Source: Stenotrophomonas sp.
Lineage (GTDB): Bacteria > Pseudomonadota > Gammaproteobacteria > Xanthomonadales > Xanthomonadaceae
Reading direction: 5' to 3'
Assembly: GCA_003248565.1 (NCBI GenBank)
Contig: QFOV01000022.1
Span: 1-21,925, forward strand
Length of the DNA: 21,925 nt
The position numbers and the translations under genes are program-made. Below, in pieces: positions 14,801 through 21,902 of the stretch (positions are counted from its first letter, which is position 1; the number at the start of each line of letters is the position of its first letter). Below the pieces are notes generated by a model. The model searched no databases. It had not been told where the DNA came from and saw only the letters and a program-made list of their open reading frames with translations.

Positions 14801-15437
14801 CACCGGTGCCGGTGATGCCGATGACCGGTGTCTTGCCGGCAGCCAGCTGCCACTGCTTGCGCAGCGATCCCAATTCGGCCTCACCGTGATTGCCGTCCTC
14901 AAGCTGCGAGAGCACCCGGCCAATGCCGATCTCATCCTCGATCGAAGGCGCCTGTGCGTGCACTTCGCGGGCGGCAGCTTCGCGGGCCTTGCCAGCGCGC
15001 GCCACCACGTCCTCGATCATCTCCACCAGCCCCATCTTCATGCCGTCGTTGGGGTGGTAGATGCGCTCCACGCCATAGGCCTGCAGCTCGCGGATTTCCT
15101 CCGGGGTGATGGTGCCGCCACCACCGCCGAAGACCTTGATGTGGCCGGCGCCGCGTTCGCGCAGCATGTCGACCATGTACTTGAAGTACTCCACGTGTCC
15201 GCCCTGGTAGGACGACAGCGCGATGGCGTCGGCGTCTTCCTGCAATGCCGCGCGTACCACGTCTTCCACACTGCGGTTGTGGCCGAGGTGGATCACCTCC
15301 GCACCCTGCGCCTGGATCAGGCGGCGCATGATGTTGATGGCCGCATCGTGGCCATCGAACAGGCTGGCGGCGGTGACGAAGCGCAGCGGGGTGGTTTCAG
15401 GCTGCGCCTGCGGGAGCTGGGAGGCGGGGGTACTCAT
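11880..15437 (-). CDS. icmF: Fused isobutyryl-CoA mutase IcmF (B12-binding, G-protein chaperone and mutase domains)
   Basis: An 1185-residue adenosylcobalamin enzyme that interconverts isobutyryl-CoA and n-butyryl-CoA. Domains in order: B12-binding (about 18-150) with Asp28-Gly-His30, the lower cobalt ligand, and GGGGG at 104-108; a MeaB-like GTPase chaperone (about 165-410) with P-loop GTGGAGKSS at 210-218, IVETAGIGQSD and NKFD at 350-353; a linker; and the large TIM-barrel mutase (about 555-1115). This single-chain order is diagnostic of IcmF rather than methylmalonyl-CoA mutase. QAQNT (809-813) has Gln where methylmalonyl-CoA mutase has the carboxylate-binding Arg. Tyr613 (YPYRR) stands about where IcmF proteins I remember have Phe. 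The chain is longer than the roughly 1090 residues I recall for Cupriavidus IcmF, partly because a palindromic repeat is read through at residues 414-433, and partly through the His/Asp/Gly-rich segment at 1119-1141. Divergent from leucine dehydrogenase. Confidence 0.93.
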   Translation of the reverse strand: MSTPASQLPQAQPETTPLRFVTAASLFDGHDAAINIMRRLIQAQGAEVIHLGHNRSVEDVVRAALQEDADAIALSSYQGGHVEYFKYMVDMLRERGAGHIKVFGGGGGTITPEEIRELQAYGVERIYHPNDGMKMGLVEMIEDVVARAGKAREAAAREVHAQAPSIEDEIGIGRVLSQLEDGNHGEAELGSLRKQWQLAAGKTPVIGITGTGGAGKSSVTDELLNRFLASFPQMRIAVISVDPTRRRTGGALLGDRIRMNSLRSKRVYMRSMATRRQHAAINTVLRDCIGFLKSLHFDLVIVETAGIGQSDSEIVDLVDFPMYVMTSDFGAPSQLEKIDMLDYAELVVLNKFDKRGAEDALRDVRKQWKRNRVAFTMKDEDVPVYPTIASQFNDPGISWMFVNLCRLLREKQDQNRGQSPVLHAKPDSDPGFAPNIDTTLKEPRATVLIPGSRVRYLAEIAEQGRSINARIESQAEVAERAQSLWQALKELEDAAQPVALDLYAGDALTDAGVDNSVRTLRQRYNDAVQSLDSEALRLLREWPARLKSITDPVNEYQVRGKTIRVENYRESLSHQQIPKIAAPTYRSWGELLVFLQKENLPGSYPYTGGVYPYRRSGEDPIRMFAGEGTPERTNRRFHYLSVGQPAARLSTAFDSVTLYGEDPAPRPDIYGKIGNSGVNIPTLDDMKKLYSGFDLCAPTTSVSMTINGPAPMILAMFMNTAIDQQIEKYLQEDPARWAEAEEKIAKLFEGRTRPQYHGELPPTNNGLGLALLGVTGDQLVDAETYARIKAETLSTVRGTVQADILKEDQAQNTCIFSTEFALRMMGDIQQYFVDHKVRNFYSVSISGYHIAEAGANPISQLAFTLSNGFTIVEYYLARGMKIDDFAPNLSFFFSNGMDPEYTVIGRVARRIWARAMRERYGANERSQMMKYHIQTSGRSLHAQEIQFNDIRTTLQALYALFDNCNSLHTNAYDEAITTPTEESVRRAVAIQMIINKELGLNFCENPWQGSFIVDKLTDIVEEAVYKEFEAISERGGVLGAMDTMYQRGKIQEESLYYEHKKHDGSLPLVGVNMFLPKEHAGEVATEIELIRSTEEEKGQQIENVHTWQRNRNALAPAGETSHSHEDEGAVADAEAHDGHGLGYLQKTARDRRNVFEALIEAVKTHSLGQISHALYDVGGEYRRNM
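14141..14198. repeat. 58-bp near-perfect palindrome inside icmF
   Basis: The arms 14141-14168 and 14171-14198 are inverted copies over 28 bp with one mismatch and a two-base centre. The outer half-sequence is AAAACCGGGGTCAGAGTC. It is translated in frame as residues 414-433 of IcmF, in the linker between the GTPase and mutase domains. Its form is that of a mobile REP-type element, not of conserved coding sequence. Confidence 0.85.
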
Positions 15438-15740
15438 GGGCCGTGCAACATCCGGTTTCTATTGCAACCGATCATAGAACCGCCGCCCTCGCAGGTCAGG
15501 TTGCAGCGCAGCGTGACCTTTTGCGGGTTTACCCTATCGATAGGCACGCTGACCGCCGTTTCCGGCAAAGCGAGGTGCCAGCGCGGGTAGCCCTGCCTGA
15601 ACATTCCCCTAGCAGGAATGGATTAGAATGGCGCATCCGCGACCCGTCATTGCCCCGACGAAGTCGCATTTTTTGTTTTCCGGCCAACCATTTGGCTACA
15701 CGATCACTGACGTTGTGGCAAACACACCATCGGAGCCTGC
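15438..15740. promoter_or_regulatory. Divergent control region of icmF and leucine dehydrogenase
   Basis: A 303-bp gene-free stretch. It holds an exact palindrome CCTATCGATAGG at 15533-15544, an inverted repeat AGGTCA (15493-15498) / TGACCT (15514-15519) spaced by 15 bases, and GCCAA/TTGGC (15683-15696) nearer the dehydrogenase. A run of Ts at 15669-15674 leads into TTGTTT, a weak -35 candidate for the dehydrogenase, with TACACG 18 bases on. No RNA gene or riboswitch core is evident. Confidence 0.45.
15533..15544. promoter_or_regulatory. 12-bp perfect palindrome, candidate operator
   Basis: CCTATCGATAGG, 96 bp upstream of icmF and 197 bp upstream of the dehydrogenase. AT-rich for this genome and isolated, as an operator would be. 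The protein that might bind it is not known. Confidence 0.4.
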
Positions 15741-16838
15741 ATGTTGTTCGACACCCTCGAAACCTCCGGCCATGAGCAGGTCCTGTTCTGCCAGAACCGC
15801 GATGCCGGCCTGAAGGCCATCATTGCCATCCACAACACGACACTGGGCCCGGCCCTGGGCGGCGTGCGCATGCGCCCCTACGCCAACACCGATGACGCGC
15901 TGCGCGACGTCCTGCGCCTGAGCCGCACCATGACCTACAAGAACGCCCTGGCCGGACTGAATGTCGGTGGCGGCAAGGCGGTGATCATCGGCGACCCCAG
16001 GACCGCCAAGAGCGAGGTGCTGTTCCGTGCCTTCGGCCGTCAGGTCGAGGCCTTGGCCGGGCGCTACATCACCGCCGAGGATGTCGGCACCGACGTCAAC
16101 GACATGGAAAACATCTACCTGGAGACCGGCTTCGTCACCGGTGTGCACCAGGTCCATGGCGGCTCTGGCGATCCGGCCCCGTTTACCGCCTACGGTGCGC
16201 TGCAGGCGCTGATGGCCTCGGTCAAGCGCAAGTTCGGCCATGAGGAAATCGGCAAGCTCAGCATTGCAGTGCAGGGCCTGGGCCATATCGGCATGGAGCT
16301 GGTGAAGCTGTTGCGCGAGCGCGGCGCCAAGCTTTACGTCACCGACCTGGACCCGGTGCTGGTGCAGAAGGCCGTTGCTGAATACGGCTGCGAAGCGGTC
16401 AAGCCCGACGCCATCTACGACGTTGCCGCCGATGTATTCGCGCCCTGCGCGATGGAAGGCGCCATCGACATGAGCACGCTGGAGCGGCTCAAGGCCAAGG
16501 TCATCTGCGGCACCGCCAACAACCAGCTGGCCAGCCATGCCGTGGGCGATGAGCTGTACAAGCGTGGCGTGTTGTGGGCACCGGACTATGCAGTCAATGC
16601 CGGCGGCGTGATGAATGTGTCGCTGGAGATCGACGGCTACAACCGCGAGCGCGCGATGCGCCTGATCCGCAGCATCTACCACAACCTCGGCAAGATCTTC
16701 GACCAATCCGAGCGTGACGAGGTCTCGCCGCAGCGCGCGGCCGACCGCATCGCAGAAAGCCGACTGGAAGCGATCGGCAAACTGAAGATGCCGATGGGCC
16801 GTTCGGTGCCGCGCATGAACCGCCTGCGCGGCGAGTAA
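15741..16838 (+). CDS. Leucine / branched-chain amino-acid dehydrogenase
   Basis: A 365-residue cytoplasmic NAD-dependent enzyme of the Glu/Leu/Phe/Val dehydrogenase family, deaminating leucine, valine and isoleucine to their 2-oxo acids. The catalytic domain carries LGPALGGVRM (35-44), Lys67 in MTYKNALAGLN, Lys79 in VGGGKAVI and Asp114 in TAEDVGTD, each one position before the Bacillus sphaericus LeuDH residues as I remember them (68, 80, 115). The dinucleotide fold has GLGHIG at 179-184 followed by Asp202 at the strand end, as expected for NAD. The length fits LeuDH rather than GluDH (about 420 or more). GGAG at 15732-15735, five bases before ATG 15741, supports the start. It diverges from icmF, which would handle isobutyryl-CoA made from valine, and it is closed by a strong terminator. 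Confidence 0.92.
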   Translation: MLFDTLETSGHEQVLFCQNRDAGLKAIIAIHNTTLGPALGGVRMRPYANTDDALRDVLRLSRTMTYKNALAGLNVGGGKAVIIGDPRTAKSEVLFRAFGRQVEALAGRYITAEDVGTDVNDMENIYLETGFVTGVHQVHGGSGDPAPFTAYGALQALMASVKRKFGHEEIGKLSIAVQGLGHIGMELVKLLRERGAKLYVTDLDPVLVQKAVAEYGCEAVKPDAIYDVAADVFAPCAMEGAIDMSTLERLKAKVICGTANNQLASHAVGDELYKRGVLWAPDYAVNAGGVMNVSLEIDGYNRERAMRLIRSIYHNLGKIFDQSERDEVSPQRAADRIAESRLEAIGKLKMPMGRSVPRMNRLRGE

Positions 16839-16857
16839 GCACTGCCGCTGAAACACC

Positions 16858-16894
16858 GAAGGCGGGCGATCATCTCGCCCGCCTTCTGCTTTTT
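16858..16894. terminator. Bidirectional intrinsic terminator
   Basis: GAAGGCGGGCGA at 16858-16869 pairs perfectly with TCGCCCGCCTTC at 16875-16886 around a 5-base loop, followed by TGCTTTTT on the plus strand. It lies 19 bp after the dehydrogenase stop and 31 bp after the end of the converging autotransporter gene, so it can serve both. Confidence 0.88.
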
Positions 16895-16916
16895 GCCGGA
16901 TACAGCAGCTGCCCGA

Positions 16917-19769
16917 TCAGAACGCCTGCTGCAGGCGCAACGACACCTGTCGGTTGTCACCTCGCGGGCCGAAGCGCTGGTCATAGCCCAGCGACAGACG
17001 CGTATTGCGGGCCAGCCATGAATCCACCGACAACCCAAACAAACCGCCCGAACGCGACGGCTGCAGGCCGGTAATCGGCGCCCAGGCGTCCACCCCGATG
17101 AAGCTGGCATCCAGGCTCAGGCCATTACCGCCCAGCGCCTGTTGCCATTCCGCATAGCCATTGAACGCCACCCGCTTCCACAGGTAGTGCCCGCGCAAGC
17201 CCGCCAAGGCCTGCACCCTGCTGCTGCTCCAATCGTCAGCACGCAGGCCGAAGCCATAGCCGCCCTGCTCGTTGAACGCACCACCGTCGATACGCGTGTA
17301 GTCCGCGCCCAGGTACGGCGTCAGCTGCGCTGCACCGTGACCCAGCCGATAACCGGCCTCGATGCTGCTGGACAGGAAGTTGCCGCTGTAACGCGCCTGC
17401 ACCCCGGCGCGCTCGGAACCCAACAACAGCCCGCGATCCAACTCGCGCTGGTACTGGCCAAATCCGGCCTGGCCCAGCACATAGGCATCACCGCGCTGCC
17501 AACCGGCGTAGAGCTGCGACTGGGTCTGACGGTCACGGCTCCGGTCCTGCGCCACACCGCCGCTGGCATTGGCGCGGGTTTCGCCGAACGCGAAACCCAG
17601 CACGGCATTGCTGGACAACGCAGTTTCGCCGCCCATCATCCAGCCGCCGACGCTGTAGTCACTGCCCAGGTAACCGCCCTGCCCGCCACCACCAAGGCTG
17701 CGCATCCAGACACCGTTGACTGCCGACTGCGCACCGCCCTCGGCGAACTGGCTGGACAGCGCACGCCGGTTCATATCGATGCTGTCAAAGGTCATCGCGG
17801 TGGCAGTGGCATGGGCTTGGCCGGAGAGACTCTCCAGACTCTGGGCCAGCCCGGCAAAACCGCCGCCGACGCCCTGCACCGATGCCGCCGCTGAGCCGAA
17901 CGCCGTGGCCTGCAGGACATCATCGGAATCCAGCAGTTCGAACGCCTGCTCCACCCGCTGCGCCGCCGACATCGCACGCAAGCCAACGCTGGCGGCGCTT
18001 GCCGCCGCCGTGACGCTCACCCGGTCCAACTGCAGCCAGGCGTTGTTGGCGTCATAGCCATATTGGGTCTGCAGCAAGGTAACCCCGGTGCTGCCAGTCG
18101 CCGGGGTTGCGAACTGCCCGCTGATACCGCCACCGGCATGCAGCAGGTCCTGACGGCGACCATCCTGTGGCACGTAGCCGGCGACCGCGCCATTTACCAT
18201 CACCCCACCATCCAGGCTCGCCGTTCCTGTGACCTGCAGGGCATTGGCACCGAGCGCAACCATCAAGCGTGCGCCGGAGCGCTGCACGTAGTTGCCCTCG
18301 ATCGTTGCCGAGCCTTCATTACTCAGCACGATCACGCTGGCGCCGTTGTCCACGTTGCCCACCACACGCGTGGTGCCTCCCATGAACTGAAGTGCCGCAG
18401 CCGAAGGATTGAACTGCGCATCGATGCTGACATTCGAACGGATCGAACCGCCGTCACGCAGCGCAAGCGTGCCCTGCTGGATACGAGTAGCACCGGCGTA
18501 GGTGTTGGCGGCGGACAAGCCCAATGATCCGCTGCCGGACTTCACCAGACCGCCGGCACCGCTGATCGGATTGCTCCACACCGAATTGAGCCCGAGCTGA
18601 CTCACATTGACCTTGATATCACCCCAGTCCGCCTTGCCCGGCCCCTGCACCGCCTTGCCGACATTGAGCAGGCCATAGCCGAACACCGCATCCGGCCCAG
18701 CTTCCCCCAGATCGGTCGCAGTCCCCAGCAGCGTCTGCCGGACCAGGTCATTGTTGAAGTAAGGGAATGCCTGCCACACCAATGCTGCTGCGCCCGACAC
18801 CAAGGGCGCCGCATAGGAGGTGCCGCTGCCGTAGTAATACGACAGATTGTTGGCCGTGCTGTCCTGTCCAAGGAACATCGATGTCCCCGGCGCCACCAGA
18901 CAGTAATTCCTGGCGACGCCGCAGGCATTGGAGTAGGAGGCCAGCGCCGTCGGTTTGGCCGTATCCAAGGCTGCCACCGCCAGCCAGCCACGTTCCAGGT
19001 CGGCCGCCGGATAACTGCCGGGATTGCCAACCTTGCTCGGCAACGCCGCCATGTCGGAAGGATTGGGCTTTGACTCGTTGCCGGTGGCGAACACCACCAG
19101 CCCATCATTGTTGTTGATGAAAGGACGGTACTCGTTGGCAATCTCGGCTGTCACATTCGGCCGGGTCCAGTACAGGCCGCCCCAGGAGTTGTTCATGATG
19201 CGCATGCCATCGCGGATCAGGTCAGCATGTACCGAGGCCATGCCCAGCGCACCGGTCACTTCGTTGCCATTGCCGGAACCATCATCGGTAGGCGATTTGT
19301 CGGCGATGATGCGCGCGGAAAGGATCTGCGCACCCGGCGCGACACCACCCGGCCATCGCCCGGTCGGCGCGCCGGCGGCCAGCTGCGCAACCGTGGTGCC
19401 ATGTCCAACCACATCGTCCACCGACAGGTTGTTCTGCGCCGGGTTCAGATAGTTGTAGTTGGCCAACACGCGCCCTGCCAGCGCTGGATGGTTGCGCATC
19501 ACCCCTGAGTCGATCACACCGATGCGGTAGCCAGTTCCGTCCAGGCCCATGGCGTGCGCGGCCTGCGTGTTCGTAAGTGCCAGATGCGCATCAAACGCAG
19601 GCTGGGGGGTCACAGGTGGCGTTGTAGTAGGTGGTGGCGTTACCGGAGGGGTGACCGGCGGCGGATCGGATTTCGGGCCGCTACCACTCCCACACGCTGC
19701 CAGCGCCAATGCCAATGAACTGGCCAACACGCCGCGCGGCAAATTGCTGCTCACCATTGCACTGCTCAT
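16917..19769 (-). CDS. Lipidated subtilase (S8) autotransporter
   Basis: A 950-residue type Va autotransporter protease. The signal sequence ends in the lipobox ALAAC with Cys26, so the passenger is predicted to be lipidated. A Pro/Thr/Val-rich linker follows (about 32-57). The subtilase domain (about 60-375) has the complete triad: Asp87 in GVIDSGV, His123 in VVGHGTTVA and Ser317 in GSGTSYAAP, with oxyanion Asn231 in ATGNES. A passenger-associated repeat (SGSGSLGLSAANTYAGATRI, about 411-430) begins a beta-helix. The C-terminal beta-barrel occupies about 690-950 and ends in RLQQAF with the usual terminal Phe. Lipobox plus subtilase plus barrel is the arrangement of Neisseria NalP and Bordetella SphB1, which cleave other surface proteins at the cell surface. 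GGAG seven bases before ATG 19767-19769 supports the start. Targets here are unknown. Confidence 0.92.
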   Translation of the reverse strand: MSSAMVSSNLPRGVLASSLALALAACGSGSGPKSDPPPVTPPVTPPPTTTPPVTPQPAFDAHLALTNTQAAHAMGLDGTGYRIGVIDSGVMRNHPALAGRVLANYNYLNPAQNNLSVDDVVGHGTTVAQLAAGAPTGRWPGGVAPGAQILSARIIADKSPTDDGSGNGNEVTGALGMASVHADLIRDGMRIMNNSWGGLYWTRPNVTAEIANEYRPFINNNDGLVVFATGNESKPNPSDMAALPSKVGNPGSYPAADLERGWLAVAALDTAKPTALASYSNACGVARNYCLVAPGTSMFLGQDSTANNLSYYYGSGTSYAAPLVSGAAALVWQAFPYFNNDLVRQTLLGTATDLGEAGPDAVFGYGLLNVGKAVQGPGKADWGDIKVNVSQLGLNSVWSNPISGAGGLVKSGSGSLGLSAANTYAGATRIQQGTLALRDGGSIRSNVSIDAQFNPSAAALQFMGGTTRVVGNVDNGASVIVLSNEGSATIEGNYVQRSGARLMVALGANALQVTGTASLDGGVMVNGAVAGYVPQDGRRQDLLHAGGGISGQFATPATGSTGVTLLQTQYGYDANNAWLQLDRVSVTAAASAASVGLRAMSAAQRVEQAFELLDSDDVLQATAFGSAAASVQGVGGGFAGLAQSLESLSGQAHATATAMTFDSIDMNRRALSSQFAEGGAQSAVNGVWMRSLGGGGQGGYLGSDYSVGGWMMGGETALSSNAVLGFAFGETRANASGGVAQDRSRDRQTQSQLYAGWQRGDAYVLGQAGFGQYQRELDRGLLLGSERAGVQARYSGNFLSSSIEAGYRLGHGAAQLTPYLGADYTRIDGGAFNEQGGYGFGLRADDWSSSRVQALAGLRGHYLWKRVAFNGYAEWQQALGGNGLSLDASFIGVDAWAPITGLQPSRSGGLFGLSVDSWLARNTRLSLGYDQRFGPRGDNRQVSLRLQQAF

Positions 19770-19804
19770 TCCCCTGCTCCCCTTCCGATGGATGATTCGC
19801 CAAT

Positions 19805-19819
19805 TCAGGTATTACCTGA
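19805..19819. promoter_or_regulatory. 15-bp palindrome between autotransporter and thiolase (candidate operator)
   Basis: TCAGGTA-T-TACCTGA is an exact dyad with a single central base, 36 bp upstream of the autotransporter start and 131 bp upstream of the thiolase start. A second inverted repeat, GGTAGC/GCTACC, follows at 19824-19841, and TATACT at 19845-19850 could be a -10 element. Its closeness to the autotransporter favours control of that gene. Confidence 0.45.
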
Positions 19820-19949
19820 TCCCGGTAGCACTCCGGCTACCTTCTATACTGCAACGACAATCCACTGTCTGTGGGGATGTGCCGTTGGTCCAATGTGCCC
19901 GGTTCCGCAGACGTTCGATAATTGCCGCAAGGTATAACCGAGATTGCTC

Positions 19950-21125
19950 ATGTCTGACATCGTCATCGCCGCCGCCAAGCGTACCGCCATTGGCTCCTTC
20001 CTTGGCCAGTTCAACGGCGTCCCCACCCCGACCCTGGGCGCCACTGCCATCAGCGCCGCCATCGCGCAGTCCGGCATTCCCGCCGCGGATGTGTCCGAGG
20101 TCATCATGGGCTGCGTGCTGCCGGCCAACCTGGGCCAGGCACCGGCTCGGCAGGCCGCACTTGCCGCTGGCCTGCCGACCAGCGCCGGCGCCACCACGCT
20201 CAACAAGGTCTGCGGCTCCGGCATGAAAGCCATCATGCTCGGCCACGACCTGATCAAGGCCGGTTCGGCCAGCATCGTGGTTGCCGGCGGCATGGAGTCC
20301 ATGTCCAACGCCCCGCACATGCTGCCCAACTCGCGTACCGGTAACCGCTACGGCAATTTCCAGGCGGTGGACCACATGGCATGGGATGGCCTGACCAACC
20401 CCTACGACGGCCAGTCCATGGGCGTGTTCGCCGAGGCCACTGTTGCCAAGTTCGGTTTCACCCGCGAAGAGCAGGACGCCTACGCCATTGAATCGGTGAC
20501 CCGCGCACAGGCGGCACAGGCCAACGGCGCATTCAACGATGAAATCGTTGCGGTCACGGTTGCCACCCGCAAGGGCGACGTCGAGTTCAGCCAGGACGAG
20601 CAGCCGGGCAAGTCCGACATCAGCAAGATCCCGACCCTGCGCCCGGCCTTCAAGAAGGACGGCAGCGTCACCGCCGCCAGCTCCTCGAGCATTTCCGACG
20701 GTGCCGCCGCGCTGGTGCTGCTGTCCGCCGACGATGCCGCCAAGCGCGGCGTGCAGCCACTGGCCCGCATTGCCGCGCATGCCACCTTCTCGCAGGAGCC
20801 GGAGTGGTTCACCACGGCGCCAATTGGCGCGATCAGCAAGGTCCTGGAAAAAGCCGGCTGGAACATCGCCGACGTCGACCTGTTCGAAATTAATGAAGCC
20901 TTTGCCGTGGTGGCGATGGCGCCGATCCGTGAGCTGGGCATTCCGCATGCCAAGATCAACGTCAACGGAGGTGCCTGCGCACTGGGTCATCCCATCGGTG
21001 CATCGGGTGCCCGCTTGGTGGTTACGCTGGTAAATGCATTGCGCACGCGCGGCCTCAAGCGTGGCATTGCGTCGCTTTGCATCGGCGGCGGCGAAGCAAC
21101 TGCCATCGCCATTGAATTGATTTGA
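19950..21125 (+). CDS. Acetyl-CoA acetyltransferase (thiolase II, PhaA/AtoB type)
   Basis: A 391-residue cytoplasmic thiolase that condenses two acetyl-CoA to acetoacetyl-CoA or runs in reverse. The catalytic residues are complete: nucleophile Cys88 in NKVCGSGMK, His347 in GHPIGASG and Cys377 in SLCIGGGE, with NEAFA before them. The numbers are each one below the Zoogloea biosynthetic thiolase as I recall it, and the length is the same class, favouring a short-chain acetoacetyl-CoA enzyme over a long-chain FadA. It could feed PHB synthesis, ketone-body use or leucine/butyryl-CoA breakdown; no partner reductase, synthase or CoA-transferase is adjacent to decide. ATG 19950 is preferred to TTG 19944. 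It is divergent from the autotransporter and is followed on the same strand by a lipoprotein gene with its own promoter. Confidence 0.93.
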   Translation: MSDIVIAAAKRTAIGSFLGQFNGVPTPTLGATAISAAIAQSGIPAADVSEVIMGCVLPANLGQAPARQAALAAGLPTSAGATTLNKVCGSGMKAIMLGHDLIKAGSASIVVAGGMESMSNAPHMLPNSRTGNRYGNFQAVDHMAWDGLTNPYDGQSMGVFAEATVAKFGFTREEQDAYAIESVTRAQAAQANGAFNDEIVAVTVATRKGDVEFSQDEQPGKSDISKIPTLRPAFKKDGSVTAASSSSISDGAAALVLLSADDAAKRGVQPLARIAAHATFSQEPEWFTTAPIGAISKVLEKAGWNIADVDLFEINEAFAVVAMAPIRELGIPHAKINVNGGACALGHPIGASGARLVVTLVNALRTRGLKRGIASLCIGGGEATAIAIELI

Positions 21126-21130
21126 TTGAA

Positions 21131-21195
21131 AAATTTCAGATAATTCAAAACCTGAATGCGGGACCGCTTGACAGTCGAAATGGGCTTGTCATCAT
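21131..21195 (+). promoter_or_regulatory. Strong promoter of the Ala-rich lipoprotein gene
   Basis: TTGACA at 21168-21173 is a consensus -35. Sixteen bases on lies CATCAT (21190-21195), preceded by TGT, an extended -10 arrangement. An A/T-rich tract (about 21121-21150, conspicuous in this GC-rich DNA) lies directly upstream and could be an UP element. It starts within 6 bp of the thiolase stop codon. Confidence 0.6.
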
Positions 21196-21246
21196 GTTCC
21201 CGGCGCGCAATGGCGCGTTGCCTAATTTCACGACGAGGATTCACAA

Positions 21247-21588
21247 ATGAGCATCAACAAGCTGCTGATCGCAATGACCCTGGGTCTGGCCCTGACCGCC
21301 TGCTCGAAGCAGGAGCAGGCTGCTGACGCCGCCGCTGCCGCTGACACCGCTGCAACCGAAGCCCAGGGCGCTGCTGACGCTGCTGCCACCGCTGGCGCTG
21401 CTACCGCTGACGCTGCCCAGGCTGCTGCTGACACTGCCGCCACCGCTGCTGACGCTGCTGGCCAGGCTGCTGGCGAAGCCGCTGCTGCCACCACCGACGC
21501 TGCTGCTGGCGCCGCTGCTGACGCTGCCAAGGCTGCTGAAGACGTTGCTGCACAGGCCAAGGACGCTGCTGAAGAAGCCAAGAAGTAA
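21247..21588 (+). CDS. Small alanine-rich lipoprotein
   Basis: A 113-residue lipoprotein. A short signal ends in the lipobox LTAC, so Cys19 is lipidated, leaving a mature chain of about 95 residues of which roughly half are alanine. The remaining positions are mainly Asp, Thr, Glu, Gln, Lys and Gly, arranged as AADAA/AADTAATAADAA-like units and ending KDAAEEAKK. This should form a long amphipathic helix or coiled coil, comparable in style to Lpp/OprI-type envelope lipoproteins or to LEA-like helices; neither homology is established. Alanine is encoded mostly by GCT (about 36 of 55) and never by GCG, unlike the flanking genes, which suggests selection for high expression. GAGGA at 21235-21239, seven bases before ATG 21247, a strong promoter and a textbook terminator make it a monocistronic, probably abundant product. 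Confidence 0.87.
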   Translation: MSINKLLIAMTLGLALTACSKQEQAADAAAAADTAATEAQGAADAAATAGAATADAAQAAADTAATAADAAGQAAGEAAAATTDAAAGAAADAAKAAEDVAAQAKDAAEEAKK

Positions 21589-21614
21589 TAACTTCTGCTT
21601 CCAAGCTAGTATCG

Positions 21615-21645
21615 AAAAGCCGCTGGTTCGCCAGCGGCTTTTTTT
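21615..21645 (+). terminator. Intrinsic terminator of the lipoprotein gene
   Basis: AAAAGCCGCTGG at 21615-21626 pairs perfectly with CCAGCGGCTTTT at 21631-21642 around the stable loop TTCG; the T-run continues to 21645. It lies 26 bp after the stop codon. Confidence 0.95.
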
Positions 21646-21902
21646 ATGCCTGATCGTACTCCGGCAATACCACGGATCACTTCGAACAAGTCAAAACGGG
21701 CCAGCGCAGCCGTGCACGTTGGGAACAACAGCCCGCCCGCAACCTGCAAGCCGTGATCAGCGCGTGCGGACCTGCGCAGCATTCGATCGTCGCGTTGTGC
21801 CTGTGCCAATCCAGCGTTCCTTAACGGCGCGGCCGAGCCTTGACGTGATCTGAATACGCCAACCCCTAGGGTGAGCCCATTGGCCCATCCCAGGAGAGTG
21901 CA
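21646..21902. other. Intergenic stretch before the last gene
   Basis: No gene is supported here; the short frames on either strand lack ribosome sites and recognisable content. TTGACG at 21840-21845 could be a -35 for the last gene, but no -10 lies at a normal distance. AGGAG at 21892-21896 is that gene's ribosome site. Confidence 0.5.

Noticed and set aside
12534..15590. A 1018-codon open frame on the plus strand, antisense to icmF
   Set aside because: It mirrors the codon positions of icmF, a clear full-length gene. Its translation is rich in Arg, His, Val and Gln without recognisable motifs, and it runs through the icmF control region. Long antisense frames are expected in GC-rich genes.
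15696..16856. A 386-codon minus-strand frame opposite leucine dehydrogenase
   Set aside because: Shadow of a confidently identified enzyme; no motif, start signal or sensible composition.
2261..21125. A PHB gene cluster joining the PhaZ7-like depolymerase and the thiolase
   Set aside because: They lie about 16 kb apart with unrelated genes between, and no PHB synthase, reductase or phasin is present. The link is thematic only.
21300..21580. The GCTGCTGAC-rich stretch as a non-coding tandem repeat
   Set aside because: It is in frame with a lipoprotein signal, ribosome site, promoter and terminator, so the repetition reflects the Ala-rich protein.
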